Shown here piece by piece: positions 8,285 through 17,280 of a stretch of DNA of 64,000 bases. The notes below the pieces were generated by a model, which was given only the letters and a program-made list of their open reading frames with translations, was not told where the DNA came from and ran no database searches. A program made the translations under genes and the position numbers. Positions within the stretch are counted from its first letter, which is position 1. Every line of letters begins with the position of its first letter. Source of the DNA: Lentibacillus persicus (GTDB lineage: Bacteria > Bacillota > Bacilli > Bacillales > Amphibacillaceae); the NCBI RefSeq assembly GCF_900112705.1, contig NZ_FOMR01000001.1, positions 298,945 to 362,944 on the forward strand, in the 5' to 3' direction.

Positions 8285-9289
8285 ATGAGCCTTCCTGGCA
8301 TCGAACGACTGAAAGGTTATGTTAACTTACCAATCATTATGGCGCCCATGTTTCTGGTGTCAAACACAAACATGGTTATAAATGCGTGTAAATCCGGTAT
8401 CCTCGGATCTTTTCCGGCGTTGAATGCACGTACAGAAGAAACACTGGATAATTGGATGAAAGAAATAAATGAGGAACTGAAAGCATATGAAACAATAATG
8501 CCCGATAAGAAGGTGGCACCATGGGCGGTTAACTTTATAGCTCATCGCACCAATAAACGTTACCGGGAGGATTTGGGGCTGATTAAGAAACATCAACCAC
8601 CAATTGTCATTACATCCTTAGGGGACCCAAGTCCTGTAGTGCAAGTGGTGCAAGATTATGGCGGGTTGGTATTTTCCGATGTTATCAATATAAAATTAGC
8701 TAAAAAAGCAATTGAAAAAGGTTCAGATGGATTAATTCTTATTTCTGCAGGTGCGGGCGGACATGGTGGTACATATAATCCTTTCGCTTTCATTCATGAG
8801 GTGAGAACTTTTTGGGATGGCCCAATTATTCTGGGCGGCGGGCTGACGAAAGGAGAAGATATCCTGGCAGCTGAAGCCGCTGGTGCTGATTTCGTTTATA
8901 TGGGTTCGAATTTTATCCCTTCCACCGAAAGCACAGCAGTGCCTGGTTATAAACAAATGGTCGTGGATTCAAGTATCGAGGATATCATTTATACCGATGT
9001 ATTCAGCGGAATTAACGCGAACTATCTTATCCCCAGTATTGTAAAAGCCGGGATTGATGTGAATCAATTGGAAGATATGAAGAGAGCCGACATATCAAAG
9101 ATTGGAAAAGCTGATGTAAAGGCTTGGAAAGATATTTGGGGCGCCGGTCAGGGAATTGGCGCCATCAAAAACCAGTTATCTGTAGCTGAAATCGTTGATG
9201 AATTACAGAAGGAGTATCTTCAGGCTAAAGAGAGAGTAATTGTAAATTCGAGGGAGATGGGGGTCCCTTCTTATCCCCCCATTCACTGA
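8285..9289 (+). CDS. Nitronate monooxygenase / 2-nitropropane dioxygenase-like FMN enzyme
   Basis: 334 residues of TIM-barrel FMN enzyme. MAPMFLVSN begins the barrel, SAGAGGHGGTYNPF carries the conserved active-site His, and ILGGGLTKG with ADFVYMGS forms the phosphate grip. Family members oxidise nitronates, but many bacterial ones sit in fatty-acid gene clusters and act as enoyl reductases or have unknown roles. GGGGTGAG precedes the ATG. It closes the catabolic operon, and its last 7 bases overlap the converging lipoprotein gene. Confidence 0.88.
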   Translation: MSLPGIERLKGYVNLPIIMAPMFLVSNTNMVINACKSGILGSFPALNARTEETLDNWMKEINEELKAYETIMPDKKVAPWAVNFIAHRTNKRYREDLGLIKKHQPPIVITSLGDPSPVVQVVQDYGGLVFSDVINIKLAKKAIEKGSDGLILISAGAGGHGGTYNPFAFIHEVRTFWDGPIILGGGLTKGEDILAAEAAGADFVYMGSNFIPSTESTAVPGYKQMVVDSSIEDIIYTDVFSGINANYLIPSIVKAGIDVNQLEDMKRADISKIGKADVKAWKDIWGAGQGIGAIKNQLSVAEIVDELQKEYLQAKERVIVNSREMGVPSYPPIH

Positions 9290-10245
9290 ATCAATTCCGC
9301 TTTTTCAACAACATCGTCAGGAACGGTGATGTCCTCAATTTCATTAAAGTTGCTTAATTCAAACGTTCCTTTGTAATACTGTTCCATATCGCCGAGGTCA
9401 CTTGTCGTTGTTGAGGTGTATTCCATCTGGTAGCCTGTGATGTAGCCGGTGTTTTTGTCGATTGTAATTTCATAGCTTCCATCTGAGATTTCCATATTGT
9501 CAAAGTGTTCTTCAAGCATGTTGCTGGAAACGGAGACCGTTGCGCCAAAGGCAATATCTTTGTAAGCGGCATCATCACCGGCAAATGTTAAGACGTAATG
9601 ATCACCGTTATCCGTGACATCGAATGCATTGCTGTAATGGGAGAATTGGTCAAACTGGTCATCTTCAACAACCTTGAATTGTTCGTACATCTCGGATTGT
9701 TCAGAATCCACCGGCATTGAAAACCAGTGTTCCTCGGAGTTGACGTAAAAGTGATCACCGGTCATGTAAAATTCAAATGCGCCTTCTCCAGCATCACTCG
9801 AAACATCGGATGATTGGACATAGAGCTTTTGAGAGTCACCGTAAACGATTTCCATCGTAAATGTGCCTTCGGTATGCGACGTCTGACCGTTCATAGTTGT
9901 TTCATCAATATAGTCGCTGGTGCCTTTGAAACTCTTTAATCCGGCCATCGCTTCTGCGGCGTTTCTTAATATATTTTCAGCATCCCCTGAAGCTGCAGCA
10001 GGTTCATCAGTTGTTTCTTCGTTTTCCTTCTTATCGGCGGTTCCCTTCGCTTTGTCAGATTTTTGTTTTTCCTCATGGTCCGTTCCTTCTTTCTCTGCTG
10101 CGTCCTTTTTATCTTCAGTAGCCTCTGTTTGCGCTGGCTGTTCTGAAGCTTCTCGTTCGTTACTTCCGGCATCCATATTATCGTCACCGCAGGCAACGAA
10201 AAACAGCATCACTAATATGAATATAAAACTCATAAATGGTTTCAT
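9283..10245 (-). CDS. Putative lipoprotein, DUF6612-like
   Basis: 320 residues. The N-terminus MKPFMSFIFILVMLFFVACG is a lipoprotein signal with lipobox FVAC (Cys 19). A low-complexity acidic and Lys/Glu-rich linker follows (residues about 25-85), typical of halophile surface proteins. The rest is a beta-rich domain containing LKSFKGTSDY and the TFTMEIVYGDSQKLYVQ block seen in DUF6612/LppX-like lipoproteins. AAGGGGGCG precedes the ATG on the minus strand. The gene converges on and overlaps the nitronate monooxygenase-like gene. Function is unknown; an extracytoplasmic ligand or lipid carrier is possible. Confidence 0.8.
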   Translation of the reverse strand: MKPFMSFIFILVMLFFVACGDDNMDAGSNEREASEQPAQTEATEDKKDAAEKEGTDHEEKQKSDKAKGTADKKENEETTDEPAAASGDAENILRNAAEAMAGLKSFKGTSDYIDETTMNGQTSHTEGTFTMEIVYGDSQKLYVQSSDVSSDAGEGAFEFYMTGDHFYVNSEEHWFSMPVDSEQSEMYEQFKVVEDDQFDQFSHYSNAFDVTDNGDHYVLTFAGDDAAYKDIAFGATVSVSSNMLEEHFDNMEISDGSYEITIDKNTGYITGYQMEYTSTTTSDLGDMEQYYKGTFELSNFNEIEDITVPDDVVEKAELIQ

Positions 10246-10513
10246 TATAATGTCGCCCCCTTGTGTCTGTTGTTATAAAGCATACCAAGGGGATATAAAG
10301 AGGGTAAACTATACTAAAGTATATGATTGAATCCGGCGTGTGACAGGCACTATAAAAATGTAATAAAAATATATATTTATGCCACATTTTTTCGATAGAT
10401 ATGCCGTTAGGAAGAGGTATCCTCAATAATAGAACGTGGCAATGCAAGGAAATGCAGCAGGAAAAGCAGTGTCCTGTTATGTGTTAATCGCACGTTCGGT
10501 GAGGAGCTTTCGT

Positions 10514-10783
10514 ATGTTCACACCAGATCGAAGAAATTTTATTCATGAGGCTGTCATCGAATTTGACTACGATGGCAAACGGATAAAAGGAAAAATGCAG
10601 CCTTCTAAAACCAAAAATCGTATGGTGGTCGATATCATGTCTGTGAAAGAAATTGAAGCTGCCAACTGCAGTTGCCCCAATACGCTCATGCAGCACGTAT
10701 GCCGGCATCAGTGTGCTGAGGCGGTCGAGGGATTTAAAAACACTTATTTGGTGCGGGAAATCCCAAGTGAAAGGTGGCAGTGA
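10514..10783 (+). CDS. Small SWIM-type zinc-finger protein
   Basis: 89 residues. The ATG at 10514 has GAGGAG (10501-10506) seven bases upstream, better than an in-frame start at 10436. The C-terminal half contains CSCPNTLMQHVCRH, which is C-x-C-x9-C-x-H, the SWIM zinc-finger pattern. The N-terminal half looks like a small beta region (AVIEFDYDGKRIKGKMQP). SWIM domains usually sit in large helicase, MULE-transposase or nuclease-associated proteins; a free-standing one this small is unusual. No partner gene is adjacent. DNA or protein binding is likely; the role is unknown. Confidence 0.65.
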   Translation: MFTPDRRNFIHEAVIEFDYDGKRIKGKMQPSKTKNRMVVDIMSVKEIEAANCSCPNTLMQHVCRHQCAEAVEGFKNTYLVREIPSERWQ

Positions 10784-10843
10784 ATGGTTGATAACAGATC
10801 AATAAAGTGAGGCTCACGTACATCAGACTGCATTAAAATCGCG

Positions 10844-10875
10844 ATAAACAGAAGGCTTTATGGCATTCTGTTTAT
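10844..10875 (+). terminator. Hairpin downstream of the SWIM gene
   Basis: A 10-bp perfect stem (10844-10853 with 10866-10875) and a 12-base loop. The following bases are AT-rich but not a clean T run, so termination is plausible rather than sure. The rest of 10784-11081 shows nothing else identifiable. Confidence 0.4.
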
Positions 10876-11081
10876 ATAAATATACCCCCCTTTATAACAC
10901 AAAAAGTGGCACCGCCAGGATAAAACAGTCCGCGGCATGCCGCTTTTTGTGTTGCTGTTTCGTTAGGATCTGGACAAATGAGCGTACTTATATATAACAA
11001 GAAATCCTTCCGCTCTCTATGATAGAATATTAGAATGTGTGCTGCACGGCACAATGATTATCAACATGGGAGTGGAACAGA

Positions 11082-12275
11082 TTGGATAAACAGGACATCG
11101 CAAGCATTCGCAAACAATTCAAAGTGGATAACGATTTATTAACGATAAACGATATTTTCAATGTGTATATTATGAAGGAATCGAGTGAGATTTATCATCA
11201 TCAGAGCATGCCGTTCGAAATGCTTGAGGCTGAGCAGCAGGAATTATTTATGGAAAACTTTAAAAAAGTGCTGACAGGCCAGCTGGATGAGAAACTTTTT
11301 GAGTTGAAGTTTCAGCGTGAGGCAGAAAACAACAGTCAGCTCATCCTCCATCAGGGGCTGTTAAGCAATGATACCGAAGAATGGAAAGGGCAGATGCTGA
11401 AGCTGGTCGAGAAGATGCTTGCGGATAAACAATATGAAATGGATGTGGTCGTCACGTTTATTCACGGCGAGTATATGAAACCGATGAAGCGTCAAAGTGA
11501 TGAAACGGAGGAAAGTGAGCGTGACACCGTTTATTCGCATCCATTCATTTTATGCAGTATGAATAAGACCCAGGATCCGAAAAAAGAGCTGCTGTTTGAC
11601 TATGTCGAAAAAGAATTCAAATACAATATCGTCGTCGATCCGATTATCAATTTGAAAGCACCGATGTCAGGGTTTTTGTTTCCATCGATTACGGATAATG
11701 CAGCAGACGTCAACCATGTGCTTTATGCGGCGGGAAAGAAAAATGAACCGGATTATCATTTTATTGAAGATGTTCTGAACGCTGAAGAAATTATGACCGC
11801 TGCCCAGGATAAATTGGTCTTCGAGGAGATTGTGAAGAACGTAGCGGGTGATCAAAAGTTGAATACATCCACACTTTCAAGCGTCTATGAAGAAATTAAC
11901 CGGGTGGCAGAAGAAACTGAAGCGGCCGACCGGGCGACGTTGGACGTGAAAGATGTGGAAGACGTTTTATCAAGCAGCGGCATTGAAGATGTCAGCACGG
12001 AAAAGGTCTCGTCTGCTTTTAAAACGGTTATCGATGATGAGTCGTACGAATTCAAAGCGAACAATGTTGTACCAAAATATAATTCGAAATCGATTAAAAT
12101 CGAAACGAAAATCGCCAATATTTCAGTCAGCCCGCAAGATTTAAGCCATGTGCGTCAGGTTCATTTAAACGGCAAACGTTTCTTAATGATGGAAGTGGAG
12201 GAAAATACAGTGATTGAAGGCTTTGAAATGATCCCTGAAGCGTTGTTTCAAAAAGCCCCGGATGAAGAGGAATGA
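11082..12275 (+). CDS. DUF4317 domain-containing protein
   Basis: 397 residues, start TTG at 11082 with GGGAGTGG six bases upstream. The opening DIASIRKQFKVDNDLL and the acidic, soluble composition fit the DUF4317 family found in Firmicutes. No transmembrane segment, signal peptide or known catalytic motif is visible. A region near residues 250-300 is rich in Glu, Asp and Thr. It stands alone between the SWIM gene and the RhuM gene. Function is unknown. Confidence 0.8.
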   Translation: MDKQDIASIRKQFKVDNDLLTINDIFNVYIMKESSEIYHHQSMPFEMLEAEQQELFMENFKKVLTGQLDEKLFELKFQREAENNSQLILHQGLLSNDTEEWKGQMLKLVEKMLADKQYEMDVVVTFIHGEYMKPMKRQSDETEESERDTVYSHPFILCSMNKTQDPKKELLFDYVEKEFKYNIVVDPIINLKAPMSGFLFPSITDNAADVNHVLYAAGKKNEPDYHFIEDVLNAEEIMTAAQDKLVFEEIVKNVAGDQKLNTSTLSSVYEEINRVAEETEAADRATLDVKDVEDVLSSSGIEDVSTEKVSSAFKTVIDDESYEFKANNVVPKYNSKSIKIETKIANISVSPQDLSHVRQVHLNGKRFLMMEVEENTVIEGFEMIPEALFQKAPDEEE

Positions 12276-12367
12276 CACGGTAAATCATCTGGAAAATTTT
12301 GACGAATTTCCTGACCAGCTTTAGTGAAATCCAGACAATATTAAATATTAAAAATGCGAACAAGTGT

Positions 12368-12396
12368 TTGATTATATGTTATTTTTATAGTATAAT
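12368..12396 (+). promoter_or_regulatory. SigA promoter of the RhuM gene
   Basis: TTGATT (12368-12373), 17 bases, TATAAT (12391-12396). The leader to the likely ATG at 12445 is about 42 bases. Confidence 0.65.
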
Positions 12397-12444
12397 AAAT
12401 AATAGGATACCCATTAAAAGTAAGTGTATATAGGCAGTGGGGGG

Positions 12445-13446
12445 ATGGAATTGGCTAATGAAACAGACATCCTGATTTACCAAACAGAAGACGGAAATAC
12501 TAAAATTGATGTCAGGCTTGAGAACGAAACGGTCTGGATGACGCAAAAGGCAATTGCGGAGCTGTATCAAAAGGGAGTAAATACGATTAACGAGCATATA
12601 AAAAATATATATGCAGAAGGAGAACTTCACGAATCAGCAACTATTCGGAAAAACCGAATAGTTCAAACTGAAGGCAATAGAGAGGTTAAAAGAGAAGTAT
12701 CGTTATACAATCTCGAAATAATCATCGCAATCGGCTACCGGGTTCGTTCACATCGTGGCACCCAATTTCGTCAGTGGGCAACAGAGCGATTAAACGAATA
12801 TCTTGTCAAAGGTTTCACAATGGATGATGATCGTCTGAAAGAGATGAGGAACTTTGGCCAGGATTATTTTGATGAGTTACTCGAGCGGATTCGTGATATT
12901 CGTGCTTCAGAGAAAAGATTTTATCAAAAGATCACAGAAATTTATGCAACCTCTGTTGATTATGATCCGAGCGCAAAAATTACACAAGAATTTTTTGCCA
13001 CCGTCCAAAATAAACTTCACTTTGCCATCCATGGTCAAACGGCTGCTGAACTCATAGTCGACAGGGCGAACGCTGAGGACAAAAATATGGGCTTAACGTC
13101 GTGGAAAGGTGATCAGGTACGAAGACAAGATGTTACGGTTGCAAAAAATTATTTATCTGAGAAAGAATTAAAATCGCTTAATCGTATCGTGACTATGTAT
13201 TTGGATTACGCTGAGGATCAAGCAGAACGACAACAGCCAATGCACATGAACGATTGGGTGGATAAACTCAATGCGTTTCTTCAATTTAATGAACGCGAAA
13301 TACTTCAAAATGCCGGTAAAATTTCAAAGACCGTGGCTGATAAATTGGCGATTCAAGAGTATGAAACGTTTAATCAGCAGCGGTTAAAGCAAAAAACACA
13401 TGATGACTTTGAACGGTTTATTAATCAAAATCATTTGAAGAAATAA
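12445..13446 (+). CDS. RhuM family protein
   Basis: 333 residues from the ATG at 12445, preceded by a G-rich stretch; a TTG at 12451 would have better ribosome spacing. The protein opens with ILIYQTEDGNTKIDVRLENETVWMTQ, spanning about residues 8-33, the hallmark of the RhuM family, then a BRO/KilA-like helix-turn-helix region and IAIGYRVRSHRGTQFRQWAT. RhuM was first noted on a Salmonella pathogenicity island. Homologues are scattered on genomic islands and near restriction systems, and their activity is not established. Here it is monocistronic with its own promoter. Confidence 0.85.
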   Translation: MELANETDILIYQTEDGNTKIDVRLENETVWMTQKAIAELYQKGVNTINEHIKNIYAEGELHESATIRKNRIVQTEGNREVKREVSLYNLEIIIAIGYRVRSHRGTQFRQWATERLNEYLVKGFTMDDDRLKEMRNFGQDYFDELLERIRDIRASEKRFYQKITEIYATSVDYDPSAKITQEFFATVQNKLHFAIHGQTAAELIVDRANAEDKNMGLTSWKGDQVRRQDVTVAKNYLSEKELKSLNRIVTMYLDYAEDQAERQQPMHMNDWVDKLNAFLQFNEREILQNAGKISKTVADKLAIQEYETFNQQRLKQKTHDDFERFINQNHLKK

Positions 13447-13597
13447 AGTTACAACGTGTTCAGTCATTATAGTGATTGAAAAGAACCATAAGGTGACCGT
13501 TTGGCATCAGAAACTACTCCTTGAAACATTGCTGTATCCTTCAATGCTCTTTTAAAAAAGGTCGGACTCACTGTCTGATTTAAACTTGCTCAAAACA

Positions 13598-13632
13598 CCT
13601 CCCGTATCATCATTAGATAATGATACGGGAGG
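13598..13632 (-). terminator. Terminator downstream of alkaline phosphatase
   Basis: A 13-bp perfect stem (13598-13610 with 13620-13632). On the minus strand it is followed by TGTTTTG, so it probably ends the phosphatase transcript. Nothing else was seen in 13447-13721. Confidence 0.6.
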
Positions 13633-13721
13633 GTTGGCTGAATCTTGTTATTAAGTTTAACGAGAACTGAAATTTTTACGAAATAATTTTCAAACAGTCG
13701 TTTTATCTGCTTTAGAATAGC

Positions 13722-15098
13722 TTACTTCACTTTCATAGCTTCTGCCATAATTTTCGGTAGTTTCGTATTATCGTAGAAGCCGGAAAATTCATCGGCTTTT
13801 GGTCCGAATGCATAGACCGGAATATCGGCACCGGTGTGGTTGGTGCTTGTCCACCCGATACTTGCTTTATCGCTGACAATGCTTTTTATGGCTGATTCAG
13901 CACTATCCGCTTCCTGGATTTCCTGGACTTCCGCTTGTGTTAATGTCAATCCTGTGTATGATGCGACGACTTCACGGACGTTGGAGCGGTCTTCATTTAA
14001 CTGGGATGCGATATGTCCCCCGGTTGCCGTGACATTTTGCAGGATGTCGGCATTGCGATCCATTGAGCCGTTTGCGCCGGCTGTCATCCCGCCTGTGTCA
14101 TGATCGGGTGCCACAACAACGAGAGTTTCACCATCTTCTTCGGCAAATTCGATGGCTTCTTGAACAGCTTTTTCAAACGCTGCCGTATCTGACATGGCCC
14201 ATGCGGCATCATTGGCATGGCCTGCCCAGTCAATTTGGCTGCCTTCAACTGTCAGGAAGAATCCGTCCTTGTCTTGCTCCAGTGTATCAATCGCTGTTTC
14301 TGTCATGGCAGCAAGGCTTGGCTCTTCTGTATCAGCACGGTGTAATTCAGGCGTAAGCGCACCACCGGAAAACAGGCCAAGGAGTCCTTCACCATCTTCA
14401 ACATTGACATCAGCTTTTGCCAATTGATCACGGTTCTCGACCAATGCCATTCCTTGTTGGGTGGCCTGATGAATTAAATTGGCCTCTTCTTGATTGCCGC
14501 CTTCAGATTCCGGCAGAAAGTTATTTTTACCGCCGCCGAGCATGACATCGACACCGCTGTCGACAAGTTGTCGGGCAATTTCGGTTTCATTGTTGCGGTC
14601 TTCCACGTGTGTTGCAAAGGAAGCCGGTGTCGCATGGGTAATTGTTGATGTAGCGACAAGTCCTGAAGCTTTGCCGTCTTTTTCAGCGGCTTCAAGGATG
14701 GTTTCAAGCTCGTTTCCCTCGGTATCAAGGCCGATGACGCCGTTATTCGTTTTTTCACCGGTTGCCATTGCAGTACCGGCTGCAGCTGAATCGGTTATGT
14801 CGGAATCGGCTGAATGGGTGGTGAACAGCCCTTTTAAGTGGTCGTCCCAAATGGCATCCTCACCTTTGTACGTGCGGTAATTGGCAGCATAAGGCGCGCT
14901 GAAGCCATCCGGAATCATATAGATGACGTTTTCGACCTTGTTATTGCCGTTTCCATTACCATTACCATTACCATTTCCCGGTCCCGCCCAATCCGGTGGT
15001 CCGGCCCAGCTCGGGGGTCCTGCGCTTGCCGTTCCGAGACCAATGCCAGAAAATACGAGTCCAATGCTAAGTGCTCCAATTCCAAATTTCTTTAACAT
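13722..15098 (-). CDS. phoA: Secreted alkaline phosphatase
   Basis: 458 residues. A signal peptide (about residues 1-26, cleavage after GTASA) is followed by a Gly/Pro/Trp then Gly-Asn repeat linker (residues about 27-52) before the catalytic domain. NVIYMIPDG supplies a zinc or magnesium Asp and DSAAAGTAMATG contains the phosphoserine nucleophile. HATPASFATHV, DWAGHAND, DHDTGG and NHTGADIPVYAFG supply the remaining metal ligands. It hydrolyses phosphate monoesters outside the cell. AAAGGAGG precedes the ATG. No clear Pho box was found. The gene symbol is by family; several PhoA-type paralogues exist in Bacillaceae. Confidence 0.92.
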   Translation of the reverse strand: MLKKFGIGALSIGLVFSGIGLGTASAGPPSWAGPPDWAGPGNGNGNGNGNGNNKVENVIYMIPDGFSAPYAANYRTYKGEDAIWDDHLKGLFTTHSADSDITDSAAAGTAMATGEKTNNGVIGLDTEGNELETILEAAEKDGKASGLVATSTITHATPASFATHVEDRNNETEIARQLVDSGVDVMLGGGKNNFLPESEGGNQEEANLIHQATQQGMALVENRDQLAKADVNVEDGEGLLGLFSGGALTPELHRADTEEPSLAAMTETAIDTLEQDKDGFFLTVEGSQIDWAGHANDAAWAMSDTAAFEKAVQEAIEFAEEDGETLVVVAPDHDTGGMTAGANGSMDRNADILQNVTATGGHIASQLNEDRSNVREVVASYTGLTLTQAEVQEIQEADSAESAIKSIVSDKASIGWTSTNHTGADIPVYAFGPKADEFSGFYDNTKLPKIMAEAMKVK

Positions 15099-15277
15099 GA
15101 AATGCCTCCTTTTTTGATTCTGATTAAAGCGTAACAGCCGAATGTTTTGTTGGTATTAATTGGAAGTAAAGAATCTATTAAACTATTTCATACGAAAGAA
15201 CCGGGCCATTTTTCAGAGGTGTTTCAATGTTAATAGACGCATAAAATGCTATCAAAACGTTAACGGACGGGCCGTGA

Positions 15278-15306
15278 TTGAGTTGCCGGGCAGTTGCGGT
15301 TATAAT
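15278..15306 (+). promoter_or_regulatory. SigA promoter of the nucleoside hydrolase gene
   Basis: TTGAGT (15278-15283), 17 bases, TATAAT (15301-15306). The predicted transcription start near 15313 lies just ahead of the ATG at 15340 and excludes a start further upstream. Confidence 0.7.
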
Positions 15307-15339
15307 TTTTACAAAGAAGTGGTTAAGGAGTTGTTCACG

Positions 15340-16284
15340 ATGCAAAACGAAAAACGCGTCATTTTAGACTGCGATCCGGGGCATGATGATGCGATATCAA
15401 TTATTTTAGCGGCGTCAACTATAAGCCCGCTCAAAATAGAAGCCATTACAACGGTTGCGGGAAATGTTGAGGTGGAAAAAAATACGTTAAATGCGCTCAG
15501 GGTGTGTGACGTCGCCGGGTTAACCGATGTTCCTGTGGCACAGGGATCGACAAAACCGTTGCTTAAACGAATGGAAATAGCTGAAGAAATTCACGGCGAA
15601 ACAGGATTGGAGGGTCCGGCGCTTCCAAGCCAGCCAAGTAAAACAGCTGTCCAGCAGCATGCGGTTGATTTGATCATTGAGAAGGTAATGGCATCGGATG
15701 GCGATATAACACTCATTCCGACGGGGCCATTAACAAATATTGCCCTGGCAATGATACGTGAGCCGGCAATAATTCCGAAAATCAATGAAATTGTGTTGAT
15801 GGGCGGCGGGACCTTTGGCAATTGGACACCGGCTGCTGAATTTAATATTTATGTGGATGCAGAAGCGGCTAAAGTCGTGTTTGAAAGCGGTGCGCCAATC
15901 ACCATGTTTGGTTTGGATGTGACGCATCAGGCACTGGCGACACAGGAGACGGTTGACCGACTCGCTGAAATTGACAATCACGTTTCGCATTTTGTTGTGG
16001 ATTTATTAAAATTTTTTATCAAAACAAATCAGGATGTGTTCGGCATGGATGGCGGTCCGATTCACGACGCCTGTACGACGGCATATTTAATCGATCCGTC
16101 CATTTTTGATTTTAAGCATGTCCGGGTCGATGTCGAAACGAAAGGTGAATTTACATACGGGATGACGTGTGTTGATACGAATGGGACCGTCAATCGGGAA
16201 CCTAACGTTAACTTTGCCTATCAGTTAAACCAGGCGAAACTCTGGCAGTTGTTTGAGGATGCGTTAAAAGGTTATTCTTATTAA
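15340..16284 (+). CDS. Nucleoside hydrolase (IunH/RihA family)
   Basis: 314 residues. The N-terminus VILDCDPGHDDAISIILA carries the calcium-binding Asp cluster diagnostic of inosine-uridine nucleoside N-ribohydrolases. Further motifs are LIPTGPLTNIA, VLMGGG, AAEFNIYVDAEAA and the C-terminal GGPIHDACT with the last metal-binding Asp. It cleaves nucleosides to free base and ribose for salvage. The ATG at 15340 has AAGGAG nine bases upstream. The frame stays open to 15160, but that stretch holds the promoter. It is a single gene. Confidence 0.92.
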   Translation: MQNEKRVILDCDPGHDDAISIILAASTISPLKIEAITTVAGNVEVEKNTLNALRVCDVAGLTDVPVAQGSTKPLLKRMEIAEEIHGETGLEGPALPSQPSKTAVQQHAVDLIIEKVMASDGDITLIPTGPLTNIALAMIREPAIIPKINEIVLMGGGTFGNWTPAAEFNIYVDAEAAKVVFESGAPITMFGLDVTHQALATQETVDRLAEIDNHVSHFVVDLLKFFIKTNQDVFGMDGGPIHDACTTAYLIDPSIFDFKHVRVDVETKGEFTYGMTCVDTNGTVNREPNVNFAYQLNQAKLWQLFEDALKGYSY

Positions 16285-16324
16285 GCAGGGAGAAGGGGGA
16301 GAACGGGACTGCATGCCCTCAAGT

Positions 16325-16810
16325 TTATCCCTCCTTTTTGCTGACCCAGGTATAATAAAGCGCAGTAATCGTTAGCGTTACAAGAAATACTGCAATGGAG
16401 TATGTCCAATTATAGCCGTTCTGATAATGAATAACGTTCATCACCCTTGATAATTGTTCCATTAACAGACCAGCGACAGTCCATCCTAATATATAGGTGA
16501 TAAAGGTCTTACGCTTAATTTGGAATCGATGATAGAAATAAACGAAAAAATAACTGATCGGTGCAAACGAAAAATAGGTGATCAGGTCGGTTAATTCATA
16601 CTTATTTGAGTCGTTAACTTTGTAATAGTCCAACAGTCCGCCGCCAATCGTAAAATCGAATAAAGTTGAGATGGCAAATCCCCATATTAAAAATAACCAC
16701 GTAATATGACGCGGCAACTTTTTTGGAAACGCAAAAAACGCAATGAAAACAAGGACGAGCAGTGTTAAAATGTACAGTTCATTTCGATCAAACGTTTCCC
16801 ATAGGATCAT
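16325..16810 (-). CDS. CBO0543-like integral membrane protein
   Basis: 161 residues with about five predicted membrane helices. It has TLFDFTIGGGLLDYY after helix 2 and YFSFAPISYFFVYFYH, features of the CBO0543 family of spore-former membrane proteins of unknown function. Its ATG overlaps the end of the next upstream minus-strand gene by four bases, so the two are translationally coupled and probably form a complex or a duplicated pair. Confidence 0.65.
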   Translation of the reverse strand: MILWETFDRNELYILTLLVLVFIAFFAFPKKLPRHITWLFLIWGFAISTLFDFTIGGGLLDYYKVNDSNKYELTDLITYFSFAPISYFFVYFYHRFQIKRKTFITYILGWTVAGLLMEQLSRVMNVIHYQNGYNWTYSIAVFLVTLTITALYYTWVSKKEG

Positions 16811-17280
16811 GTGGAATTCACCGCTTTCTCAGAGGCTCTGTTTATCATTCGGTAAGCAAATAGGGCTGCAAGATTGAGCAGAAGAAAGTAAATGGCATCA
16901 AATGCAGAATGCCAGTGTGTGTATTCAGCTACATTTAAAGCCGTTAAAAGATAATTTATATCTGTCAACATAAGTACAGCAACCAGTATAGAAGCAGTTT
17001 TCCATAAAAATGTGTCATACCTTACGAATACTTTCAGTTGTATTAAGATAAGGACAGGGATAATAATGCTGCGGTTCAGCAAATACGCTATGTATGGAAG
17101 TGGTTCCTCGGGCTGCTTGATAAGTTTTAGCTCATCGCCGACTATCCAGGAGAAGTTGATGCTTATAATCAGGATGATAAGAAATACGAACGTGTTTTCC
17201 ACGATGGAAAGTCTTTTTTGCATAACAGCGAATAGTGAAATGAAAAACCAGGCCAAAAAGAAAAATATTGCAAAAGCCAA
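16807..17280 (-). CDS. Small integral membrane protein, partner of 16325-16810
   Basis: 157 residues and about five predicted membrane helices. The start is TTG at 17280, preceded on the minus strand by GGAGGT with an 8-base gap. It begins almost directly with a hydrophobic segment (FAIFFFLAWFFISLFA). The coupled downstream gene is also a small membrane protein. No known domain was recognised. Confidence 0.65.
   Translation of the reverse strand: MAFAIFFFLAWFFISLFAVMQKRLSIVENTFVFLIILIISINFSWIVGDELKLIKQPEEPLPYIAYLLNRSIIIPVLILIQLKVFVRYDTFLWKTASILVAVLMLTDINYLLTALNVAEYTHWHSAFDAIYFLLLNLAALFAYRMINRASEKAVNST

Noticed and set aside
10184-10447. Minus-strand frame upstream of the lipoprotein gene
   Set aside because: It overlaps the promoter and N-terminus of the lipoprotein gene and has no ribosome site.
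15160-15339. 60-codon N-terminal extension of the nucleoside hydrolase
   Set aside because: It spans the SigA promoter and has no family similarity; the ribosome site belongs to ATG 15340.
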